NCBI GenBank assembly: GCA_021648225.1
Contig: JAKITE010000046.1
Span: forward strand, 1-19,060
Origin: Paracoccaceae bacterium
GTDB lineage: Bacteria; Pseudomonadota; Alphaproteobacteria; Rhodobacterales; Rhodobacteraceae
Direction: 5' to 3'
DNA length: 19,060 nucleotides
Made by a program: the position numbers and the translations under genes. Below, piece by piece: positions 1-7,381 of the stretch (within the stretch, counting starts at the first letter, position 1; every line of letters begins with the position of its first letter). Under the pieces are notes generated by a model, which ran no database searches, was not told the DNA's origin, and worked only from the letters and a program-made list of their open reading frames with translations.

Positions 1-2
1 CT

Positions 3-1091
3 GATTACGAAACCGTGCTGGATGCGGCGCGTATCTGGGTGCATGAGCAGCGGTTTCGTATCGGGGTGCATTTACTGCGCGGTATTTCCAATGCGGATGA
101 GGCCTCGGCTGCTTATTCGGATGTGGCCGAGGCCTGTTTGAATACCTTGTGGCATGCGGTGGTGATGCATATCACGGGGCGCTATGGCCCGCCGCCGGGC
201 AAGGGCGCAGCGGTGATTGCCATGGGCAAGCTTGGATCGCGCGAAATGACGGTGACCTCTGATCTGGACCTGATTGTGATCTATGATGCGGATGGCACGG
301 AAATATCTACAGGGCCGCGCCAATTGGCGATTCAGCCGTATTACGCACGATTAACCCAAGCATTTGTGTCGGCATTGACGGTCGCGACCGCCAAAGGCAC
401 GCTTTACAAGGTGGATATGCGGTTGCGGCCCTCGGGGCGGTCGGGGCCGGTTGCCACATCTTTAACGGGGTTTGTTGAATATCAAAAAACCGAGGCTTGG
501 GTTTGGGAGCATATGGCCTTGTTGCGCGCCCGTGTGGTGGCGGGCAGTGACGGGGTGATGCAGGCAACAAAAGCTGCCATCAGTGAAGTGCTGGGTTTAC
601 CGCACGAACCCGATAAAATTCTGCTGGCGGTTCAGGAAATGCGCGCACGTTTGGCGGATGCCAAAGCCAAAGACGCGCGCAACCCGTGGGAGGTCAAATT
701 CGGGGCAGGGCGTTTGATGGATGTGGAGCTGCTTTTGCAGGCTGGCATGTTGATTAACGGCATTCAGGGCATCCGTCGCCCGGCAGATATGGCAGCGGCA
801 TTGGCGCAAACCGGTTGGCTTTCGCAACTGGAGGCCGGTAAAATCAATGCAGCGCTGGATTTATATTCCATTTTGCAACAAATCGGACGATTGGCGGTAG
901 AGGGCGGCTTTACGCCGGAAAAAGCCGGTCGCGGGGGGATGGCTCTGGTATTGAAGGCCACAGGAAAAAGCAGTATCGACATATTACAAACGGCATTGCA
1001 AACAGCCCAGATGCAAATGTTGGAAATAATTAACAGATGTTTGCCAGAAATCACCGAGACAGAAAATGGAAAAAAGAAGCCACCCCAGTGA
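3..1091 (+). CDS. glnE: Glutamine synthetase adenylyltransferase/deadenylase, C-terminal part (5' truncated by window edge)
   Basis: GlnE attaches AMP to, and removes it from, a tyrosine of glutamine synthetase, tuning nitrogen assimilation in response to PII proteins. The frame is open to the left edge (it reads DYETVLDAARIW), so the gene enters from outside and any internal GTG/ATG is not the true start. About 362 residues are present, against roughly 950 for the whole family protein. The fragment holds the second nucleotidyltransferase domain: GKLGS at fragment residues 75-79 and the metal-binding SDLDL at 86-90, then KVDMRLRPSGRSG and the helical tail. In GlnE this second domain carries the adenylylating activity. 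The stop lies inside the next small gene, which overlaps it by 26 nt. Identification is firm; nothing can be said about the N-terminal half. Confidence 0.95.
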   Translation, partial: DYETVLDAARIWVHEQRFRIGVHLLRGISNADEASAAYSDVAEACLNTLWHAVVMHITGRYGPPPGKGAAVIAMGKLGSREMTVTSDLDLIVIYDADGTEISTGPRQLAIQPYYARLTQAFVSALTVATAKGTLYKVDMRLRPSGRSGPVATSLTGFVEYQKTEAWVWEHMALLRARVVAGSDGVMQATKAAISEVLGLPHEPDKILLAVQEMRARLADAKAKDARNPWEVKFGAGRLMDVELLLQAGMLINGIQGIRRPADMAAALAQTGWLSQLEAGKINAALDLYSILQQIGRLAVEGGFTPEKAGRGGMALVLKATGKSSIDILQTALQTAQMQMLEIINRCLPEITETENGKKKPPQ

Positions 1092-1347
1092 CCCGCGCGG
1101 GTTGATTTACGAATCTTACCGGATTGCCGGAATTACCGCCGCAGAATGCCGATCTGTTTTTCTGGATTGGGCGCTTGGCATTCCGGCCGGGGATGACCTA
1201 AAAAACCATGCCGCAGCGCTGCTGGCCATCTATGGCCAGGATGCCGCCAAACATCCGATGACCGGCATTTTGCGTGAAGCCATGCAAACCAGCCAAAAGC
1301 CCAAACGCCGTGGTGGTAAACGGGGTGTTGGCACAGCCAAAGCCTAA
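1066..1347 (+). CDS. Small conserved-type hypothetical protein overlapping glnE
   Basis: A 93-residue soluble protein of unknown function. It starts with ATG inside the last codons of glnE, in another frame, overlapping by 26 nt, so it is probably translated from the glnE message by coupling; no strong ribosome binding site is visible. The first 75 residues look like a compact helical domain with the segments LIYESYRIAGITAAECRSVF and FLDWALGIP. The last 20 are very basic (KPKRRGGKRG), suggesting contact with nucleic acid or an acidic partner. I recall similar small proteins after glnE in Rhodobacterales, but this is memory, not a search. The overlap and the clean convergent end next to the following minus-strand gene (1 nt between stops) support a real gene. 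Confidence 0.7.
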   Translation: MEKRSHPSDPRGLIYESYRIAGITAAECRSVFLDWALGIPAGDDLKNHAAALLAIYGQDAAKHPMTGILREAMQTSQKPKRRGGKRGVGTAKA

Positions 1348-1348
1348 T

Positions 1349-2005
1349 TCAAGGCATTTGCCGGGTTTTGATACTGTGGCGTTGACCTTGTGGTCTTTTT
1401 TCAAACACGGCGACGCTGTCGTAAAAGGTTATGCTGCTTGTGGTTCTTGTGAAATCGGTAACCTTGAAATCGCCGCTGATATGCACGGCGTTCAGTTCAT
1501 CGATTTTTGATTTGAAATGCTCGATCATCGAATCGGGTTTAAGCAAACCCCCACCGTATTTAGGCCAATAAGACGTGTGCATATCCTCGATCAGATAAAC
1601 GCCGGTGTTGGAAATATGGGGATACATTAAATCAAATGTCTTAATGACATGCGGGTTTTCATGGCTGCCATCGTCGATGATGATGTCAAAAGGGCCAAAT
1701 TCAATGATCACATCCGCCAAGAATTCCTCGTCTACCTGACTGCCGATGCGCACATGAATGCCGTCTTGTTCATGGGCTTTGCATTTGGGGTTTATATCGA
1801 TGCCGACAATGGTTGAATCCTTGTGGAAATAATCCTTCCACATTTGCAAAGACCCGCCTTTGAACACACCGATTTCAAGGATATTAACGGGCCGGTCGCG
1901 AAAACGGTCAAAATGGTGCTCGTAAATATCAAAGTAATGGAACCACTTATGGATCATTTTGTCGCCGTTATTCAGAAAGTATCGGTGTAAAAACCCGTTT
2001 TCCAA
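1349..2005 (-). CDS. Class I SAM-dependent methyltransferase, MycE/TylF-like sugar O-methyltransferase type
   Basis: 218 residues. The SAM-binding motif I is LEIGVFKGGS at 43-52, with an acidic end of strand 2 (IVGIDINP, Asp70). The pattern DDGSH at 111-115 followed by IEDMHTSYW at 139-147 is characteristic of the metal-dependent macrolide-sugar O-methyltransferases such as MycE, where the corresponding acidic residues hold Mg2+. The C-terminal SITFYDSVAVFEK also fits. The likely reaction is O-methylation of a sugar hydroxyl; the substrate is unknown. The start is TTG at 2005, chosen because AGGGGA (minus strand, 2019-2014) lies 8 nt upstream; the first ATG is residue 17 and lacks such a site. 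No glycosyltransferase or polyketide genes are nearby, so the context gives no substrate. The family is confident, the substrate is not. Confidence 0.8.
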   Translation of the reverse strand: MENGFLHRYFLNNGDKMIHKWFHYFDIYEHHFDRFRDRPVNILEIGVFKGGSLQMWKDYFHKDSTIVGIDINPKCKAHEQDGIHVRIGSQVDEEFLADVIIEFGPFDIIIDDGSHENPHVIKTFDLMYPHISNTGVYLIEDMHTSYWPKYGGGLLKPDSMIEHFKSKIDELNAVHISGDFKVTDFTRTTSSITFYDSVAVFEKRPQGQRHSIKTRQMP

Positions 2006-2103
2006 TGGTTGTTTCCCCTGACAAGCTTAGTTGCCGTGTAGTTGTATCAACTAAAACCAAATAGTCGATTAAAAATTATAGGCATGGGCAAAGGGTCCTG
2101 ACC

Positions 2104-2643
2104 CTAGTTAAACGGGTCAATGCGGCTGACACCATTCAATATGCGCCTTTCGCAAATTTCATGCTGGTTCAGGGTTGCCGTGGTGCCGCTTAGGGAAAAG
2201 CGGGCAATTTCATTGCCACGGTCATTGCGCAAATAGAGCGTATTGCCACGCCGGATTTCAGAAAAAAACCGGTTTAGCGAGCTGGCGGGCGGGGTGACGA
2301 TGGTTTGAATAACCCCGTCAAACTTGGTGCCGGAAATGTCCCATTCGCCTCGGCGATCAATTTCGACAACGAAATCCTGATTTTGGCTGGTATCGCCAAA
2401 AGACCAGTCTTCGTGGCTGAACCGGATAATGTAATCGCCGTCATCCCATGTATAAAGGCTAAAAACATAGCCTTGCGAATTTACCGTGCGGCTTTCGCAG
2501 CTTAGGGAACCATTGTCGTAATAATTAATGTCGAGCCGCCAATTGCCGCGCTGATAAAGTGTATCCCACTCAAAGGCTGCAAGGCTGCTGGCTGTTGTCG
2601 CAATGACCAGAGCTGCCGAAAGAAAAATATTTGAAAATTTCAT
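2104..2643 (-). CDS. Secreted hypothetical protein
   Basis: 179 residues. A signal peptide is clear: KFSNIF, then a hydrophobic core, with cleavage predicted around SLAA at 20-23. The mature part is rich in aromatic residues and short beta strands (WRLDINYYDNGSLSCESR, YIIRFSHEDWSFGD, FVVEIDRRGEWDISG) and has just two cysteines, Cys49 and Cys164, which could form one disulfide in the periplasm. No catalytic motif is recognised; a small beta-sandwich or lipocalin-like fold, or a distant relative of the IalB type, is possible but unsupported. The ATG at 2643 is preceded by AGG five bases upstream. A sigma70-like promoter sits 36 nt upstream, so it is probably a single-gene unit even though mnmA precedes it on the same strand. 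Confidence 0.75.
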   Translation of the reverse strand: MKFSNIFLSAALVIATTASSLAAFEWDTLYQRGNWRLDINYYDNGSLSCESRTVNSQGYVFSLYTWDDGDYIIRFSHEDWSFGDTSQNQDFVVEIDRRGEWDISGTKFDGVIQTIVTPPASSLNRFFSEIRRGNTLYLRNDRGNEIARFSLSGTTATLNQHEICERRILNGVSRIDPFN

Positions 2644-2678
2644 AGTGACCTGACCCTTAAAAAATTATCCTCTGGTAA

Positions 2679-2707
2679 AATAAACACAATCAGGAATGAC
2701 AGGTCAA
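2679..2707 (-). promoter_or_regulatory. Candidate sigma70 promoter of the secreted protein gene
   Basis: On the minus strand, TTGACC (2707-2702, five of six -35 bases) and TTTATT (2684-2679, four of six -10 bases) are separated by exactly 17 bp. The start codon is 36 nt downstream. Seen by eye only; no transcript data. Confidence 0.45.
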
Positions 2708-2862
2708 GTTTTGCGGTAAAAAAAATTTATAATTGTCCAGACGCCGAGACCAAAGGTCTTTATTTTGGTTTTCAGAAACATACCAAGGTTGGTTTTGTGC
2801 AGGCCGTTAATATAGTGTTTGTTGGTCTTTTAAACCTTCTTGGCATGGGCTTTCCAATCAAC

Positions 2863-3993
2863 CTAGCGGGTGATCCAGCCGCCACCCAATATTTGCGATC
2901 CGGTTTTTGCATAAAACACACAGGCTTGTCCCGGCGATATGCCTTCTTCGGCGATGCCCAGTTTGACCTTGGCGCTGCCATCGGGATTGGGAAGAATAAC
3001 CGCAGGAAAAGGCGGACGGGTAGAGCGGACCTTTACCAGAACCTCCCAGCCGGTTTTGGGTGCATCGGTAAAATTACTATCGCCCAGCCAGTTGATTTCA
3101 TTGATGTTTATTTCGCTAACCGTCAGGGCTTCGCGCGGGCCAACGATTACCTGTTTTGTATCCGCATCCAGTTTGATCACATATAAAATGTCTCCGCCAC
3201 CAATGCCAAGCCCGCGCCGCTGGCCGATTGTGTAACGGATCACACCGCTATGCTGGCCCAGCACCGTGCCATCAATATGGACAATATCGCCCGGCTCAGC
3301 CGCACCGGGGCGCAGTTTTTCAATGACGCTGGCATAGGAACCATTGGGCACAAAACAAATATCCTGACTATCGGGTTTATCGGCCACCGACAGGCCAAAT
3401 TCTTTGGCCAGCGCGCGGGTTTCGGCCTTTGATGCCAGATGCCCCAGCGGAAAACGCAGGTAATCAAGCTGATCGCGTGTGGTGGAAAACAGAAAATAGG
3501 ACTGGTCGCGATCAGCATCGGCCGCGCGGTGCAATTCTGCGCCGTTTTCGCCCATAAACCGCTGAATATAATGGCCGGTGGCCATGCAATCTGCGCCTAA
3601 ATCCTTGGCCGTGCCTAACAGGTCTTGAAATTTCACCCGCTCGTTGCAGCGAATACAAGGCACGGGGGTTGATCCGGCCAGATAGGCATCGGCAAATTCA
3701 TCAATCACGGTTTCCTTAAACACGTTTTCATAATCCAGCACATAATGCGGAAATCCCATTTCCTCGGCTACGCGGCGGGCATCGTGAATATCGGCGCCCG
3801 CACAACACGCACCTTTTTTAGCCAAAGCAGCACCATGATCATAAAGCTGAAGCGTAACGCCAACCACATCATAGCCTTCGCGCGCCAGCTTTGCCGCCAC
3901 TACCGAGGAATCCACCCCGCCCGACATGGCAACCACCACGCGGGTATCTTTTTCTGGCTTGGCAAAACCAAGGCTGTTTATCGGGTGGGTCAT
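2863..3993 (-). CDS. mnmA: tRNA-specific 2-thiouridylase MnmA
   Basis: MnmA puts sulfur on C2 of the wobble uridine (U34) of Lys, Glu and Gln tRNAs, using ATP and a persulfide relay. The ATP-binding PP-loop SGGVDSS is at residues 24-30 counted from the start given here. The two catalytic cysteines are Cys116 (in PCIRCNERVKF, directly before Asn) and Cys213 (in SQDICFVP). GHY, RDQSYFLF and IGQRRGLGIGG are also typical. The frame is open to an ATG at 4005, but GGAG (4003-4000) is ideally placed 6 nt before the ATG at 3993, and the likely promoter puts the transcript start near 4008. I therefore place the start at 3993, giving 376 residues, normal for the family. An extra Cys63-Cys64 pair in KKGACCAGADIHD is visible. 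sciP lies divergently 121 bp away. Confidence 0.96.
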   Translation of the reverse strand: MTHPINSLGFAKPEKDTRVVVAMSGGVDSSVVAAKLAREGYDVVGVTLQLYDHGAALAKKGACCAGADIHDARRVAEEMGFPHYVLDYENVFKETVIDEFADAYLAGSTPVPCIRCNERVKFQDLLGTAKDLGADCMATGHYIQRFMGENGAELHRAADADRDQSYFLFSTTRDQLDYLRFPLGHLASKAETRALAKEFGLSVADKPDSQDICFVPNGSYASVIEKLRPGAAEPGDIVHIDGTVLGQHSGVIRYTIGQRRGLGIGGGDILYVIKLDADTKQVIVGPREALTVSEININEINWLGDSNFTDAPKTGWEVLVKVRSTRPPFPAVILPNPDGSAKVKLGIAEEGISPGQACVFYAKTGSQILGGGWITR

Positions 3994-4015
3994 GTGAGGC
4001 TCCATTTTGTAACGA

Positions 4016-4043
4016 TATATAGGAAAACCTTAACTATTCTCAA
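4016..4043 (-). promoter_or_regulatory. Candidate promoter of mnmA
   Basis: Minus strand TTGAGA (4043-4038, five of six -35 bases), a 16 bp spacer, and TATATA (4021-4016). Transcription would begin close to 4008, leaving a leader of about 15 nt before the ATG at 3993. This also argues against the upstream ATG at 4005. Confidence 0.45.
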
Positions 4044-4114
4044 GCCGAGGTTTCATTTTGCCTTAACTTTCACACGGGATTATCGGCCTTGGGTGAATTA
4101 AAGGGGTGAAAACC

Positions 4115-4393
4115 ATGATGTTAAAACGAAATGCCGGTCCGGTCAGTGTAACAATGCCGGATGGCACCATTATGACACGGTCTGAATTACCGCCGGTTAA
4201 CACCACGCGGTGGGTGGCGCGGCGCAAAGCAACCGTGGTGCGCGCGGTGGCTGCGGGCATGCTTACCCGCGAAGAAGCCTGCGACATGTATGCGCTTAGC
4301 ATTGAGGAATTCGATAACTGGTTGTCTGCTATGGCTAAATTCGGGCGAGGTGGATTGCGGGTAACCAAGCTGCAAAAATATAAACAACTTTAA
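4115..4393 (+). CDS. sciP: CtrA inhibitor SciP (DUF1153 family)
   Basis: SciP is a small alphaproteobacterial DNA-binding protein that opposes CtrA-activated transcription in Caulobacter. The 92-residue product has the family signature: PDG near the N-terminus, then LPPVNTTRWVARRKATVV, a helix-turn-helix-like segment AAGMLTREEACDMYALSIEE, and FDNWLSAMAKFGRGGLRVTK. The frame runs back to a GTG at 4106, but AAGGGG (4101-4106) is placed 8 nt before the ATG at 4115, so that ATG is the likely start. The gene lies immediately before ctrA in the same direction, 91 bp apart. In Caulobacter the two are, to my knowledge, unlinked, so linkage here suggests local co-regulation. Family assignment is strong; function in this organism is inferred. 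Confidence 0.88.
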   Translation: MMLKRNAGPVSVTMPDGTIMTRSELPPVNTTRWVARRKATVVRAVAAGMLTREEACDMYALSIEEFDNWLSAMAKFGRGGLRVTKLQKYKQL

Positions 4394-4429
4394 CGAATGT
4401 AAATTTTATGGTAAGAGCGTAAGAGTTGG

Positions 4430-4486
4430 TTAACCATTTTGGGGAATAGTTAACCAAGATTATCGCCGCCAAAAAGGATTAACCAT
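4430..4486 (+). promoter_or_regulatory. Three phased TTAACCA repeats upstream of ctrA (putative CtrA half-sites)
   Basis: TTAACCAT (4430-4437), TTAACCAA (4450-4457) and TTAACCAT (4479-4486) are direct repeats 20 and 29 bp apart, about two and three helical turns. TTAACCAT resembles a CtrA half-site. None is in the strict TTAA-N7-TTAA arrangement. The last copy overlaps the ctrA start codon. Autoregulation of ctrA is the simplest reading. Confidence 0.5.
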
Positions 4487-5192
4487 GCGAGTGCTATTAG
4501 TTGAAGACGACCCAATGACTGCAAAAAGCATCGAAATGATGCTGACCAGTGCCAATTTAAATGTGTATACCACCGATTTGGGGGAGGAAGGCATCGATCT
4601 GGCAAAGCTATATGATTACGATTTGATTCTTCTTGATCTTAATCTGCCGGATATGAATGGCCACGAGGTATTGCGCCAATTGCGCCTTGCCAAGATCGAA
4701 ACACCGATTCTTATTCTTTCGGGCATGGATGACACCGAAAGCAAAATCAAAGGTTTTGGTTTTGGCGCGGATGATTATCTGACCAAACCGTTCCACCGCG
4801 AAGAACTTGTTGCGCGTATCCACGCCATTGTGCGGCGTTCCAAAGGCCATGCGCAAAGCACGATTGAAACCGGCGATATTTCGGTAAATCTGGATGCCAA
4901 AACTGTTGAGGCACTGGGCCGCCCCGTGCATCTGACCGGCAAGGAATACCAGATGTTCGAATTGTTGAGCCTGCGCAAGGGCACAACCCTGACCAAAGAA
5001 ATGTTCCTGAACCATCTTTACGGCGGCATGGACGAACCGGAGCTGAAAATCATTGATGTGTTTATTTGCAAGCTGCGCAAAAAGCTCTCAACAGCTTTGG
5101 GCGGGGCAAATTACATCGAAACCGTCTGGGGGCGTGGCTATGTTTTGCGCGACCCGATCCCGGACGAGCAAATACAAAGCATCGCCATCTAG
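4485..5192 (+). CDS. ctrA: Cell-cycle response regulator CtrA
   Basis: CtrA is an OmpR/PhoB-type transcription factor that in alphaproteobacteria controls motility, division and, in some groups, replication or gene transfer agents. The receiver domain (about 1-118) shows the acidic pocket EDD at 7-9, the phospho-acceptor Asp51 in LILLDLNLPDMNG, and the conserved Lys in the KPF motif. The winged-helix domain (about 125-228) contains LTGKEYQMFELL, KEMFLNHLYGGMDEPELKII and ETVWGRGYVLRD, diagnostic for CtrA. Its 235 residues match the family (231 in Caulobacter). The C-terminus ends in SIAI and lacks the terminal Ala-Ala recognised by ClpXP in Caulobacter. The start is ATG at 4485, preceded by AAAAAGGATTAACC. 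sciP lies directly upstream. Confidence 0.97.
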   Translation: MRVLLVEDDPMTAKSIEMMLTSANLNVYTTDLGEEGIDLAKLYDYDLILLDLNLPDMNGHEVLRQLRLAKIETPILILSGMDDTESKIKGFGFGADDYLTKPFHREELVARIHAIVRRSKGHAQSTIETGDISVNLDAKTVEALGRPVHLTGKEYQMFELLSLRKGTTLTKEMFLNHLYGGMDEPELKIIDVFICKLRKKLSTALGGANYIETVWGRGYVLRDPIPDEQIQSIAI

Positions 5193-5223
5193 ATTTATCT
5201 GGCAAACTTTGAAAAACCGGCTT

Positions 5224-5254
5224 AATTCCTATGCATGGATAGCATAGGAATTTT
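5224..5254 (+). terminator. Perfect 11-bp hairpin between ctrA and ligA: attenuator, or ctrA terminator masking the ligA RBS
   Basis: Arms AATTCCTATGC (5224-5234) and GCATAGGAATT (5242-5252) are perfect reverse complements around the 7-nt loop ATGGATA. A run of four T (5251-5254) ends the element. The only Shine-Dalgarno-like bases for ligA (AGGA at 5246-5249) lie in the 3' arm, 8 nt before the ATG at 5258. The structure can therefore act as a weak intrinsic terminator, an RBS-masking hairpin, or both. Confidence 0.6.
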
Positions 5255-5257
5255 GCC

Positions 5258-7378
5258 ATGAAGACCAAACCCGATGTTTCAGAAATGACCGAGGCGCAAG
5301 CATCAGCAGAGCTGGAACAAATCGCGCAGGCAATGGCAGCGGCAGATATTGCCTATCACCAAAATGATGCCCCTGAAATTTCTGATGCGAAATATGATGC
5401 GCTAAAGCAACGCAATGCCGCATTGGAAACCGCGTTTCCGGATTTGGTTCGCGATGATAGCCCAAGCAAAAAAATTGGTGCGGCGGTGCGTTCCGGTTTT
5501 GGTAAAATCAAACATATCGTGCCGATGTTATCGCTTGGCAATGCATTTTCCGATGCGGATGTGATTGAATTTGATAAACGCATCCGCAAATTCCTGAGCA
5601 TTTCCGATGATCAACCGCTGGCCTATACAGCTGAACCCAAAATCGACGGGCTTTCCTTGGCGCTGCGCTATGAAAACGGGGTTTTGGTATCCGCCGCAAC
5701 CCGTGGCGATGGCGAGACTGGCGAAGAAGTTAGCCAAAATGCCAAAACCATTGCCGATATTCCCCATAAAATTTCCGGCGCGCCCGATATTTTCGAAGTG
5801 CGCGGCGAGGTTTATATGAGTCATAAGGATTTTGAGGCCTTAAACGCCGCGCAATCCGCCAAAGGTGACAAAGAATTTGCCAATCCGCGCAACGCAGCCG
5901 CAGGGTCGCTCCGCCAGTTGGACAGCTCTATCACCGCCAAAAGACCCTTGGCCTTTTTTGCTTATGCCTGGGGGGATATTTCCGAACCCTTGGCAAATAC
6001 CCAGATGGGCTCGATTAAGCGGCTGGGAAAGCTGGGGTTTTCAATTAACCCTTTAACCAAACTATGCCAATCCCCCGATGAAATTATCGAGCATTACAAA
6101 AATATCGAGGTTCAGCGCGCGACCTTGGGCTATGATATTGACGGGGTGGTTTACAAGGTAAACGATTTGGCCCTGCAAGCGCGGCTGGGGTTTCGCAGCA
6201 ATACGCCTCGCTGGGCGATTGCCCATAAATTCCCTGCTGAAACCGCAACTACAATTGTTGAAGCCATTGAAATTCAGGTCGGCCGCACCGGCGCGCTTTC
6301 TCCGGTGGCGCATCTGGCGCCGGTTACGGTGGGCGGCGTTGTGGTAGCGCGCGCCACCTTGCATAACGAGGATTATATCAAAGGCGTGGATTCCAATGGC
6401 CAACCGATCCGCAAGGGTGGCGATATTCGGGTTGGGGATTTGGTTGAAATTTACCGCGCCGGTGATGTTATCCCCAAAATCCGTGAGGTGATAAAGCGCG
6501 GCGATGGCCCTGTTTTCCAGTTTCCCGAAAAATGCCCGATTTGTGGTTCCGATGCCATTCGCGAGGAAGGCGAAGCGGTTGCGCGATGCTCTGGCGGGTT
6601 TAGCTGTGCGGCGCAACGCATTGAAAAGCTAAAACATTTTGTATCCAGAAATGCATTTGATATAGACGGTTTAGGCGCAAAACAGGTGGAGGTCTTTACG
6701 CAAGATGGCTGGATATCTGAACCAGCCGATATTTTCACGCTGCAAGAGCGTTTTGGTTCAGGCGTGCAGCAGCTTAGAAATCGTGAGGGCTGGGGGGATA
6801 AATCGGCGCAAAAGCTGTTCGACGCGATTAATGAACGTCGCAACATCCCGCTGAATCGCCTGCTTTTCGGGCTGGGTATTCGCCATGTCGGTGAAAGCTC
6901 TGCTATGACATTGGCGCGGTTTTATGGCGATTGGCCCGGTTTTGAAACCGCGATGATGGCCGCGCAAAATCACAAAGGCGAGGCGTGGGAAACCCTGAAT
7001 TCAATTGATGGCATCGGCACAGTTATGGCCGCCGCGCTGGTTGATTTTTTCCATGAACCCCGCGCCAAAGCCATTGTTGACCGGCTGGTTACGCATCTGG
7101 AAATCGAACCGGTCGCCGTGCCGAAAACCAACGGTTCGCCTGTGGCCGGCAAAACCGTGGTGTTTACCGGCACGCTGGAACTGGTTTCGAGGGCCGAGGC
7201 CAAGGCCACGGCGGAAAGCCTCGGGGCTAAGGTTTCGGGTTCGGTATCTGCAAAAACCGATATTCTGGTGGCAGGGGCCAAGGCGGGATCAAAGCTAAAA
7301 AAGGCGCAAAGCCTTGGCGTGAAAACCCTGACCGAGCAGGAATGGCTTGATCTGATCGCAGGTTCAAGCGACAGTTGA
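5258..7378 (+). CDS. ligA: NAD-dependent DNA ligase LigA
   Basis: LigA seals nicks in replication and repair, using NAD+ to form an enzyme-AMP intermediate. The 706-residue protein has the full domain order: an N-terminal Ia domain, the adenylation domain with the AMP-accepting Lys128 in AEPKIDG, the OB fold (VGRTGALSPVAHLAPV), and a four-cysteine zinc finger (CPICGSD followed by ARCSGGFSCAAQR). Next come helix-hairpin-helix repeats (FDIDGLGAKQVE, INSIDGIGT-type segments) and a C-terminal BRCT domain from about residue 625 (PVAGKTVVFTGTLE, AKTDILVAGAKAGSK). Length is slightly above E. coli LigA (671). It follows ctrA by 65 nt, which contain the RBS-masking hairpin, and precedes recG by 3 nt, so ligA and recG are surely co-transcribed. 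Confidence 0.98.
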   Translation: MKTKPDVSEMTEAQASAELEQIAQAMAAADIAYHQNDAPEISDAKYDALKQRNAALETAFPDLVRDDSPSKKIGAAVRSGFGKIKHIVPMLSLGNAFSDADVIEFDKRIRKFLSISDDQPLAYTAEPKIDGLSLALRYENGVLVSAATRGDGETGEEVSQNAKTIADIPHKISGAPDIFEVRGEVYMSHKDFEALNAAQSAKGDKEFANPRNAAAGSLRQLDSSITAKRPLAFFAYAWGDISEPLANTQMGSIKRLGKLGFSINPLTKLCQSPDEIIEHYKNIEVQRATLGYDIDGVVYKVNDLALQARLGFRSNTPRWAIAHKFPAETATTIVEAIEIQVGRTGALSPVAHLAPVTVGGVVVARATLHNEDYIKGVDSNGQPIRKGGDIRVGDLVEIYRAGDVIPKIREVIKRGDGPVFQFPEKCPICGSDAIREEGEAVARCSGGFSCAAQRIEKLKHFVSRNAFDIDGLGAKQVEVFTQDGWISEPADIFTLQERFGSGVQQLRNREGWGDKSAQKLFDAINERRNIPLNRLLFGLGIRHVGESSAMTLARFYGDWPGFETAMMAAQNHKGEAWETLNSIDGIGTVMAAALVDFFHEPRAKAIVDRLVTHLEIEPVAVPKTNGSPVAGKTVVFTGTLELVSRAEAKATAESLGAKVSGSVSAKTDILVAGAKAGSKLKKAQSLGVKTLTEQEWLDLIAGSSDS

Positions 7379-7381
7379 ATT

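Noticed and set aside
2039..2053. Inverted repeat TAGTTG/CAACTA upstream of the methyltransferase gene
   Set aside because: Six-base arms with a 3-nt loop in AT-rich DNA; no supporting second copy or promoter geometry.
2092..2105. Inverted repeat AGGGT-CCTG-ACCCT at the stop of the secreted protein gene
   Set aside because: Only 5 bp with no following T-run; could be chance.
2747..2759. Hairpin AGACC/GGTCT followed by TTATTTT, downstream of mnmA
   Set aside because: The T-rich side is on the plus strand, where no gene ends; on the minus strand it lacks a T-run. Too short to call a terminator.
6062..6616. Minus-strand open frame inside ligA
   Set aside because: Antisense shadow; the ligA frame carries all catalytic and zinc motifs intact across it.
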